Source: Pleurotus djamor
Lineage: Eukaryota > Basidiomycota > Agaricomycetes > Agaricales > Pleurotaceae
Direction: 5' to 3'
Length of the DNA: 17,373 bases
Assembly (NCBI GenBank): GCA_029747585.1
Contig: JAPEVF010000933.1
Span: 1 to 17,373 of the forward strand
Below, piece by piece: positions 8,930 to 17,373 of the stretch (positions are counted from its first letter, which is position 1; every line of letters begins with the position of its first letter). The notes under the pieces are model-generated. The model saw nothing but the letters and a program-made list of their open reading frames with translations, was not told the DNA's origin and ran no database searches. A program made the translations under genes and the position numbers.

Positions 8930-10518
8930 CTAGAGTGGAACAGGCGAAGGGAAAATGGAGGGCCTGGGAGGTGGGACAAAGCCACCTTGGTACTGGACCA
9001 CGAAAAGCTGTAGATGGTTTGTTATGGATAGTTCAACATGAGCCCTGGCCGAATCACATACCTCTCGACTGGAATCACTGGTCACGTAGAGTCGTCCGGC
9101 CTTCGAGAATGCCACTCCGACTGGTCGGATGCAAGTACCAGGACACGGCGCCAGGTTAGCTACTTGGACGATGAACTCTTCGGTACCAGAGCCAAGGGGG
9201 AACGGAACCCTGAAAGTGGGTTCAGGTTTATGTCCGAAGAACTTGTCCTCTGGGACTCACCGTATGACGCCATAGCCGGTTGGTGGAGTCCTGTCGAACG
9301 AACCACGGAAGGAGACAAACGCATCGCCAGCGAAGGAACTGGGGAAGGATGTGAGGGAAGATACCGGTCCAGGCGTGTAGAACTTGATGTCCAAGGGGAC
9401 AGAGTGAGCCTTTGAATGTTGTATTATGGTGAGTGCTCTCTCAACGCGTCAAATGAGATGCTAACGTACCTGGAACGGACGAACAGGCGGTAACTGATTG
9501 GACCGTGTCCTACACCAGTCATCGTCGCGTACGGGATCAAGGTTCAAGCTGAACTGATCTCCTGGTGCAAAGCCGATGTATTGAGGCACACCGACGGGAT
9601 CAGCGTCACCATTCCACAATGTCGTGCAATCAGGGAAGCCGTAGAACTTTCCTTGAGCTGCGGCGGTCCCCTCGACGAGGATGAGCTCATCTGCAGGATT
9701 GTCATTGGCGAATGGAGGCGTGATGCCAGTCACGTTGTCGATGGAGGCGCCATTGTCAAGAATATAGAGGTCCGAAATTTTCGAAGAGGCCAGGGATTGC
9801 GGTGCCGTGGCGAACGCGGCTGGGTTACGAATACCGTATGCCACAAGTTGACCAGAAAGCCAAGTCGGAGGCACGCTGGTCAGAGGGATGAGGAAGCGAC
9901 GAACTTGAGAACGGCCGCTTCCAGGGAGACGAGCAGTGAGATCAATATTGGTCAGAGGGCCAGAACCAACTAAGATCGTTCTTCGCGCTCTAGTCCCACT
10001 GCGTTCCAGCAACAACGCGTGAGTAGTCAATTCTATTCGCTTGGTTAGTCTCACTGTCCCGGATCCGCAGATGTCGGGGACTTACCTCCATCAGCAGGAA
10101 GACCCGTGACGACAACACGGTATGCACCGGCCGTCACAGTGTTCGAGTCGTATTTATACTCTCGGACTTCTCCAGCGGTGCTCAGGTACAAGCTTGACCC
10201 CTCGACGGCGATAGCATGGGTGAATTCGTTGCCAAAAATCAACACCTTGCGCTGCCAGCCAGAAACGCCTCCTTGCACTGCAGGCTTGAAAGCGGTTATG
10301 CCAAAGCCCCGCTCGACAACGAGGAGGTTATCCTTGTCATCGAACGCTATGCCTCGAGGTGCCGTGAGGTTAGAAAAGATGACATGCGCACTGAATCCTG
10401 GAGCTGTCGTTACTGGGGACAAAAATGGAGCACCGAGAGGTTGAAAGGTTGTGAGGCCCACCTGCGCAAAGCAGGCGCCGATGGACGACAATGTTGCAAG
10501 GTAGAAGGAAAGCCGCAT
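8930..10518 (-). CDS. Secreted L-sorbosone/PQQ-type sugar dehydrogenase-like beta-propeller (five exons, about 456 aa)
   Basis: Model: complement(join(8930..9007, 9062..9209, 9261..9409, 9470..10032, 10086..10518)). All four introns (51-60 nt) are GT..AG and keep frame. Residues 1-18 are a signal peptide (cleavage about ACFA|Q), so the protein is probably secreted. Family landmarks in order: LTAPRGIAFDDKDNLLVVER (about 51-70), ILVGSGPLTNID, LVAYGIRNPAAFA, LYILDNGASIDN, NPADELILV, YGFPDC, then GDAFVSFRGSFDR.PPTGYG, RPVGVAFSKAGRLYVTSD and a Pro-rich tail. This matches fungal sorbosone-dehydrogenase domains related to Coprinopsis PQQ pyranose dehydrogenase (CAZy AA12), here as a lone domain without cytochrome or cellulose-binding modules. 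The segment usually resembling H-x-T-R-x-L reads LTTHALLL, so activity is uncertain. Confidence 0.88.
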
Positions 10519-11741
10519 AACCGTTGGGGATGGAGCTTTGGCTTGTCGTCTTCCAAAGACCCAAGGTACGTTATTAAGTACTTTAAGCCTTTTGACACGC
10601 TCGGAGCCAAGTTGTTCGTCATCAGCCAGGCACGAGCGAAAGATGGGGTAAAGTTCGACGGTGCGTCAGTTATTGATGGACATGGGAAAGCGTAGCATGG
10701 GAAACGATGAGGTTGTGCGAATGTAAATCGGAGGCAGATGTTGTCGAGAGAGAGCCCAAGAAAGCGATACGTGCTCAGATGTTTGTCCGTCAAGAACGTG
10801 AGTTTCAATTTTCTTAAGCCAATGTGATGTATATGATCCAGCACATAGCCATTGGATCAGACGATCTACACATTTTTGAGGCCTGGCATGCGAATAATAG
10901 GATAAACCTTGGTGTGTCAAATAATTGCGTGTGTCGCAGGGACACCGAGACTTACGAATGCTGCCATGACAAAGTCAAGGAATTGGTCCGTACTTGTGGG
11001 CCTCCATTGTCTATAATTTGCTAGATTGACGGATTCCGGTTTCTAGCCGAGGATCTTTGAAACTTGGAAGGATCGACCGAAAGTTGGTGAGTGTTCCAAA
11101 CCTGAGCTTGGTGACGGTCTCGATCCCCCTTGAACTGTGCTTAGGATTTCTCAGGACGCTGATGAATAGACAGGGTAACGTTGGTTTGCTGGGCTGTCAG
11201 AGCGTTCCGAGTTGAGTATATTGCGGTCAGATTTATCCTGCAAATCATCTAGACTGCGCAGGGTAAGCAAGCCAACCTAGAACATTTTTATGCCTTGTGC
11301 TTATCAGGGTGATCCAGGTCGCTGCAAGTCGGAAATGACTGGGTGGGCTTGGGGCAGGCTGGTATTGATTGTACTGTTGAACGTTGAACGTTGCGAGCCT
11401 GTTCAGCGCTCACTCACTTACTTACCGCCTTGTTTTTAATCGAGCACATGTGAGCGACCCATCCTTTCTGACCCATGGATCTCTTTTCGCTACTTATGCA
11501 TTTGGATTTTTTTTGCCATATTCGCATCTCAACGGCTCAGTGTCACCTTGCACTGTTCACTGTTTTTCCCTTGTGGTTCTCGACATCCTCATCAATGACG
11601 ACACCGTCTAAATGCCGAGTATGGTGTTGAAGCACAGCTTATAAAATAGGGGGCTGAGACGATATACTCTATAGCGTAGATTCGTTGACCCCTTTTCCTG
11701 ACGCACTTTGTGATTACCTTTTGGTCAAGATTCAAGTCAAC
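10519..11741. other. About 1.2 kb without a recognisable gene
   Basis: This stretch lies between the divergent starts of the sugar dehydrogenase (-) and the unknown gene (+), so it should hold both promoters. ORFs present on either strand are short, overlap each other and have no recognisable domains. A small tandem GTTGAAC-GTTGAAC-GTTG occurs at 11376-11393. Apart from the TATA box at 11640 I see no further structure. Confidence 0.6.
11640..11648 (+). promoter_or_regulatory. TATA box of the unknown multi-exon gene
   Basis: TATAAAATA followed by GG lies 94-102 bases upstream of the ATG at 11742. It is the best core-promoter match in the window. Its spacing supports 11742 as the start of the downstream gene, whose first exon is only 32 nt. 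Confidence 0.6.
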
Positions 11742-13510
11742 ATGTCGCGAAAGGAATTCGACCCACAAAAACTGTAAGTGATACATCCACGATAGCACTT
11801 GATGTCGTTAATTGGAATCTTTCACGTCACTTATTTAAGTTTGACGAAACCCCTGATCCTAGATGATCTACCTTATTCATCTCTCTGGTGGACTCTCCCT
11901 ATCGTCCTATGTCTGTCAATTTGGTCAATAATGGCCGTAATTTTCGCCGGCGAGCCACACAAGCGAGATAATACAGATATTTTCATATTCCTGGTGTAAG
12001 CCCCTGTCATCTATGGTCGCGAACTCACCGTGCTAAAATACATTTGGATTTACCGTAGTATGACTATGGAAATTGCTGGCGTTGTTGCCTATAGGCGTAT
12101 CAAGGCCACCGAACGACATACGTCCGCGTGCTGGCGATGGCAATCTGTTTCCCCGAAGATTGCTACCTTTGCAAATGTCATCAAGCCCACCTCAGAATTC
12201 GAGGCCGACTACAATTCTCGCGTCCTTGAATGCGAACTGCCCCCACTAGCTAAAGAGAGGTTCAGCATCCTTTTGGAAGAACTATCCGTCGCGCTTGGGC
12301 TCTATGAAACCCCAGACTCGTCAGCCCCTGACAGTGACGGCGACGGCGAAAATGTCCCCCTTGTTCATGCACGTCCACTCTACACATTTATCATCTTATT
12401 CCCTAACATGATACCACTGTTGCAGGCCCCAGATCAATTCATCAGCGAAGACTCGTTGGAGCCGCCCGCTCCGGATATCTTCAAGCGAATCCGTTCACTA
12501 CTGAAGGACCTACCCTCTAGGATCTCCTCGAAATTTGTTCAGGGAACCCCCGATGCTAAACGGTCCTGGCTCGCAGTTATCATTGACCTCGTGCGCTCCT
12601 CCTCTGACTTCTTCTCGCCCTGCCCCTGATATCATGGACTATTGCGTAGGACAAAGAAGTTCGCGAGGCGAGGCGAAGTGGATTGATTAACAATAAAACA
12701 AGAGGTATGTGCTACATTCACCTTGCTTACTGTTCTCACATTAACGTTTAAATTATATTCTATGTAGACTACCTCAAATCGGTGCTGGACGAAATCGTGG
12801 ATTACTATCACAAAGTGTTAAAACTCAATCCATACGCGTAATTCAGACTACCTCTTGCCACTTCCTACTACAGCTGAACCCGGCTACAGACATTCTCTAC
12901 CTCTCTGGTGTGCAACCATGGTATATTGCGCTGTTTTGGTTTGACTCCCTCTCTTCTTCCTTGTTCTTTGTGCTAATGAGGTTGACAGCCTATCGAAATA
13001 TTGGAAGCAGGAGCTTTCCAAACTATTCTTTGCTCAATATTTGTGGTACGCTATGTCTACGGTCTTGTTTTGCATTATCACTCACTCTTGCTCACGTTCA
13101 ACTGTTAACTTGACCGATCAGTCACTCAGCTATACGTACCAACTTGTCACTGCTGACGTCTACGATTGTAAGCTTCTCTCTATATGTATCAATATTGATC
13201 CACGTGTTCATCTTCTCTTACTTCCTCAGTTATGGTTAACAAATGTTCGTCGCAGTTCATGCCCCCTCTCTCACAAGCTTATGGTTCCCCGTTCTCAGCC
13301 GTCAACCATCCGAGTAGTTTCTTCGACTACTACAGTCACGACGCTTCTGGGATAGTGTTATCCAACATAGCACAGCGTGGCTTGGTGGCGGCCTTGAGAG
13401 AGCTCCCACACATCTTGTCCGGCACTCCTGCCGGTCCTTCCCCCAGACCTCCTAGCCAACCCACCAATGGACAGCCAGCAAGGGAGGCCCGCGTATGGGG
13501 CCTGTGGTAG
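11742..13510 (+). CDS. Hypothetical protein, about nine small exons (about 414 aa)
   Basis: I do not recognise this protein. Working model: join(11742..11773, 11840..11995, 12059..12590, 12650..12704, 12768..12814, 12874..12920, 12989..13045, 13130..13167, 13230..13510). The central and 3' joins are frame-consistent: AVIIDL|DKEVREARRSGL, NNKTR|DYLKSVLDEIVDYY, K|LNPATDILYLSG, LSKYWKQELSKLFFAQYL|C|YTYQLVTADVYD, then MVNKCSSQFMPPLSQAYG. Two places are weak. In exon 2, a hydrophobic run (about residues 28-47) is either a membrane segment or unspliced intron. In exon 3, a CTAAC..TTGCAG signal at 12402-12425 hints at an intron for which I find no good donor. An alternative acceptor at 12094 would drop 12 residues. 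If the 12815 donor is unused, translation ends at the TAA at 12839-12841. The C-terminal tail is Pro-rich; the rest looks soluble and helical. Confidence 0.5.
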
Positions 13511-13710
13511 TTTCTCGTGTAGTAGGCTCGTAGTATGCCGTAGTATGTAAGTATGTATGCATTTGTAGCACTCTTTTCCACTCCCCCCAATTTTTAATGA
13601 CATCCGTTTCAAGTCCTTCTATAGTAGGTCATCACTGAATCAGACCTGCATTCCTGGGTCATGATTGCAACGTTGACCTCTCAATGCAGTATGGACATGA
13701 CCTTTGAGCA

Positions 13711-13805
13711 TGCATCAACCTGATAAGCCAACGTAGCACAATGGTTAGTGTGCTGCTTTCCGGAGGCAGAGGCTGTGGGTTCGAGTCCCACCGTTGGTTG
13801 ATGCA
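13711..13805. repeat. 10-bp perfect inverted repeat around the tRNA
   Basis: TGCATCAACC at 13711-13720 is the exact reverse complement of GGTTGATGCA at 13796-13805. The left arm lies six bases before tRNA position 1. The right arm overlaps the last bases of the 3' acceptor strand and the discriminator, then runs six bases into the trailer. The precursor RNA could therefore form an outer stem competing with the acceptor stem. Confidence 0.8.
13727..13799 (+). tRNA. tRNA-Arg (anticodon CCG), no intron
   Basis: A full cloverleaf of 73 nt can be folded by hand. Acceptor GCCAACG pairs with CGTTGGT (G1 with U72 as wobble). The D arm is GCAC/GTGT with loop AATGGTTA. The anticodon arm is CTGCT/GGCAG with the 7-base loop TTCCGGA, giving U33, anticodon CCG and G37. 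A 5-base variable loop and a T arm GTGGG-TTCGAGT-CCCAC follow. CCG reads the Arg codon CGG. The A box (TAGCACAATGG) and B box (GGTTCGAGTCC) match pol III internal promoters. The first run of five T is at 13856-13860, about 57 bases downstream. Discriminator 73 is T, which is unusual. CCA is not encoded, as expected in eukaryotes. Confidence 0.9.
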
Positions 13806-14012
13806 CGTTTCAATGAGGACACACGACACACGTTGTGGAATCGCAGTGTCAAGAATTTTTCGAGCGGCTGCGCTGGAAAGTGTGATGGTGGAACCTTCAG
13901 AATCATTTCTCGAGTTGACCACATTCGACTGTATAGTGTTGTTTGAACGCTCAACTTTCCATACGATAAGCGTAAGTAGGCGCAATTACAAAGATTACAG
14001 AAAATTCCACAT

Positions 14013-17000
14013 TTAATTTCCACTTCTACCAGCAGCTCTAACGCTGCCTGTCTTCTGCAACTCTGGGAGTGGCTTTTGCGGCTCAGCAAGGCTGGGAGCG
14101 GGCAAGAAATCTGCCGCAATCAGCCAAGCAAGGTATTTCCCCATCAATTCATCCGACACGGTCATATTGAACGTAGAAGTATGGGCCTGGAGCAAGGCCG
14201 TAGTGTTCGTGTCGTCGAGCTCTGGGGCTTTGGTACTGGTAGGGAGATCATCGAGGACGAAATGCAGCAGAGGGAAGAGTGCATTATCCTGAACCTCCAT
14301 GACGTGTTGTTCAAGCTTTCTCCGCCACACGACATATTCACATTGCTCAGTTGGGAATCCATAGAGGTGTAGGGACGAAAGAATGTCATTGAATGTGGGC
14401 GTGGGTCGTGCTGTGATGTGGAGCACGGACTGGCGAGCATTGGGGAGGGGAGAGATAGCAGCAAGGGCGGTACAGAGAGCAACATGATCAACTGGGACCA
14501 TGTTTACAGTGTTGTTGATGTCCGGGACAAGGCCAAGTTGGATGCAGCCTTTGACCATGCGCCAGATGAAATCATCAGTGTTAGTGACTAGAGAAACGTG
14601 ATGTTGAGTTACATTGAAAGGCTGAAATGACGTCTCAACCTCTTACCTGCGCTCTTGGAATCACCAACAACATACCCTGGACGGACGATGTGACCGCTGA
14701 GACCTCTACGACCGGCCTCAAAGAGCAATCTCTCCGAAACCCATTTAGTCTGACCATACCCCGTCTTGAGTGTTAGTTTGGCTCCTTCAAGGTCATCACT
14801 CTCGGGAATCCCCTTGTACTTGGAGCGACCGACAAGGGAGTCAGACAACCGAACGTAATGATCTGTATCCAGAGCTGAAGTAGAGGATACGAAGACGACT
14901 TGCTTGGGTTTGGCGGTGGCAGCCAACTCGATGCACGCGAGAGTTGAGAGAACATTGGCCGAGCGAAGTCTTTCATACGGATAAACCCAATGGACCTGGG
15001 GTCAAGCATCAGCAAATTGGTGACCAAGGAGAGATAGTGGTGTCTTACCAATGCGCCATTATGCAGTACAACATCAGCTTCATTCGCAATTCTATTCCAC
15101 ACATCTTTCCCTAGCCCAAGGAATTCTTGACCCAAATCACCAGTGACAACCTCTAACCGACCGCTCTCCACCCAAGCTTCGTCCCAAGCTTCTCTGTCGC
15201 TAGATCCTTCCTTGAGACGAGCCAGAGCCTTTTCAACAGTCGCTCCCCGAACATGGCAAATGACTTTCTTGACACGTTCTGGCCTAAACAAAAGTTCACG
15301 GAGGACAAATGCACCTAGGAACCCAGTGGCTCCCGTAAGGAAGATGGTCAATGGGGCAGAAGAGAAGTTGCCAGGGAGGGGTGGGTACGAGGCTCGAAGC
15401 TGGCTTATCAACTTCGTACCATCCTCCCCATATTCTACGGAGGGAGGACTGGCCGCGACAGCCTGGGCACCTGGAACGGCGAGCAAGCCCGTAGCAGCAG
15501 GCGGTGTAGTGTCTTTGTACGCCAACCCAAGATCCGCGTTGCGCATTGCATCAACAGCCTTCACAAGTCCGGCCACAGTAGGCTGGTCGAATATCAAGCC
15601 AAGTGGAGCGTTCACTACGAAGGTCTTGCGGATTTCGAAGATCAATCTGGTTGCAAGGATGGAATGACCACCTAAATCGAAGAAGCTCTCGTCCAACGGG
15701 ATAGGCGACGGTGGATTTGGGAGGATGTTGGCCCAGATAGCACGCATCTTCTCTTCGGTCGGATTGGCCTGGCGAGCGGATGAAGAAGGGGCGACCGAGA
15801 TGAGTTGAGCGGTATCTGGGAATGGAAGCGCAGGCTTGTCGATTTTGCCGTTCGGATTCAATGGCATCCTGCGCAACGGTACGAATACTGGAGATAAAGG
15901 TCACCACTATTCGTAGATAGATGAAGAATTGGGACGTACATGAGGGGACGCTGTAAGAAGGAAGCTTCTTCTTCAGGTGTTCGCGGATATCCTTGATCAA
16001 GCGTCTGTATTTCCTCATTCCTTTAGCCAGGTCCTTAGCCTTGTCGACTGAGTCTTCAATTTCGGGTACATCACTAGCGAACTCGTCCAAACCAGGTCCA
16101 TCCAACGGAACAAAGTAGCTAACAAGAATCTTCTCCTCATCCTTGTCACGTCGCACCAGCGTGACGTTCTCGCGAATAAGGGGATGCAGACTAAGGTGTG
16201 TGTCGATTTCCCCAAGCTCGATTCGGAAGCCACGAATTTTGACTTGATCATCTGCTCGTCCTGTACATTCAACAGTACCATTGGGGAGATACCGCCCAAG
16301 GTCACCAGAACGGTACATCCTGTCACGAATGCCTTTCCAATACCGCGCTTCAGGACCCGGTAACCCTTGAGCAGGGTGGCGAATGGTATCCTTCCTCGCA
16401 GGTGTATCGGCAGCAGAGAACCAATTGTTAACGAATTTGGCAGCCGTTGAGTCAGCATCCAAGTAGCCTTCGGCAAGTCCACCAGATCGCACGTAGATCT
16501 CGCCTACTTCCCCAACGGCACAAGGTATGTTTTTGTCGTTTCTGTTCACAACCAAAAGCTGGACATCGATCATGCCCTCGCCGGCAGGCATGATGTCCTT
16601 TTGTAACTGGAGGAAGGTAGGGTCTACGCTGACCGGAGGGATGGCGAAGTACGAAACGGCGCGTTGAGTCTCCGTGGTTCCGTACATGTTGATGATACGG
16701 ACGTTGGCAGCGAGAGACTGAAGGCGGAGGCAATCTCGCTTGGTAAGGACGTCGCCAACGAAGAAGGCATTCAGAAGGGAAGGGATCTGGCGAGTAGCTT
16801 GGGCGGAGAGGAGCTGACCCATAGCAGGCGTCAGATGGGTGATCGTGACTTGACTATCGGCCATCCATTCGGCTAGTCGACCAGGAGTGCCAATATCATC
16901 AGCAGTGGGCACGTGCAACTCAGCACCAAAGAACAGCGGAGTGAACACTACATCACATTGCTCAGCGTGTTAAGAAAACGCATCCAAGCGCAAGCATGCT

Positions 17001-17373
17001 TACTGTCGCGCTGAATGGGGTCGTGTGCGATCCCACTGAGCATCGTGAACTTGGATGTGGAATCGAGCCCGAACCGTTCTCCCATCCAAGGGAAGAAATG
17101 GGTCAGACTGAAATGACGTCCCTTGACACCTTTGGGTATGCCAGTGCTTCCACTAGTGAAAGATAGTGTGCCGATGCTGTCAGGTCCGAGGACGACGTTG
17201 GGATCAGTGTCACCGAGGTGGGCTTGAGCTTTAAGGACGTCCGTGCCATCTAAGTCACCGCCAGAAATGGTTCCATCTGGGAAAACTTCCAAAGCAGGTA
17301 CTTGGACGCGTATCTCGAGTTCTGTAGATATGAACTCTCGAACGGTGGGGTTGAGTGTACCAGCTCTTTGAGG
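14013..17373 (-). CDS. lys2: L-2-aminoadipate reductase, large subunit (LYS2), C-terminal 1046 aa; 5' end outside window
   Basis: Model: complement(join(14013..14587, 14647..14995, 15049..15887, 15940..16947, 17004..>17373)). All four introns (52-59 nt) are GT..AG and in frame, and the frame is open to the right edge. The enzyme activates, carries and reduces 2-aminoadipate to its semialdehyde with ATP and NADPH, a step of fungal lysine synthesis in the cytosol. Counting from the window edge: adenylation motifs [13 protein letters not shown] (70-82), NMYGTTETQ (from 210), YRSGDLG (335-341), [11 protein letters not shown] (from 354) and NPNGK (470-474). Carrier motif FFDLGGHS has its phosphopantetheine Ser at 535. 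Reductase: TGATGFLG (644-651) for NADPH and YGQTK (Tyr819, Lys823) as the catalytic pair. Roughly 350-400 N-terminal residues are missing compared with typical LYS2 (about 1400 aa). No lesion seen. Confidence 0.96.

Noticed and set aside
9038..9415. + strand ORF of 125 codons
   Set aside because: It lies opposite exons 3 and 4 of the sugar dehydrogenase, which are defined by family motifs and in-frame splice sites.
10410..10920. Two overlapping minus-strand ORFs of 144 and 84 codons upstream of the sugar dehydrogenase
   Set aside because: No domain, no splice support, and the longer one overlaps the signal-peptide exon in another frame.
11376..11393. GTTGAAC tandem repeat
   Set aside because: Two and a half copies of a 7-mer in non-coding DNA; too short to claim function.
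13741..14119. ORFs overlapping the tRNA and the end of LYS2 on both strands
   Set aside because: They run through the tRNA or opposite the LYS2 3' exon and have no family resemblance.

Overview
The window reads as nuclear DNA of a basidiomycete fungus, most likely an Agaricomycete. It has dense small introns (about 50-90 nt, GT..AG, with CTAAC/CTGAC-like branch sites), a mushroom-type L-amino acid oxidase, a fungal alpha-aminoadipate reductase (lysine made by the aminoadipate route), a secreted sorbosone/PQQ-type sugar dehydrogenase, and a local family of F-box-like LRR proteins. I cannot name the species from the sequence.

Layout. 1-8780 is an F-box paralogue cluster, all on the + strand: F-box 1 (170-1395), F-box 2 (1551-2721), a decayed copy (6353-7018) and F-box 3 (7248-8780). 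The intact copies share intron positions: a phase-2 intron splitting an Arg codon after the F-box region and a phase-0 intron before the C-terminal block. A two-exon L-amino acid oxidase (2938-4820, -) sits inside the cluster, followed by about 1.5 kb without a gene. 8930-10518 (-) is a five-exon sorbosone-dehydrogenase-like secreted enzyme, convergent with F-box 3. About 1.2 kb without a gene follows. 11742-13510 (+) is a many-exon gene of unknown function behind a good TATA box. 13727-13799 (+) is tRNA-Arg(CCG), wrapped in a 10-bp inverted repeat. 14013-17373 (-) is the C-terminal 1046 residues of alpha-aminoadipate reductase (LYS2), in five exons here, with the 5' end beyond the right edge.

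The genes do not form an evident pathway cluster. The oxidase deaminates amino acids, LYS2 makes lysine and the sugar dehydrogenase acts outside the cell. The most distinctive features are the F-box birth-and-death cluster, the unknown multi-exon gene, the changed HTTR-like motif in the sugar dehydrogenase, and the tRNA whose leader can pair with its 3' end. I see no transposon, CRISPR array or clear new system. All exon models come from reading splice sites and frame continuity by eye.
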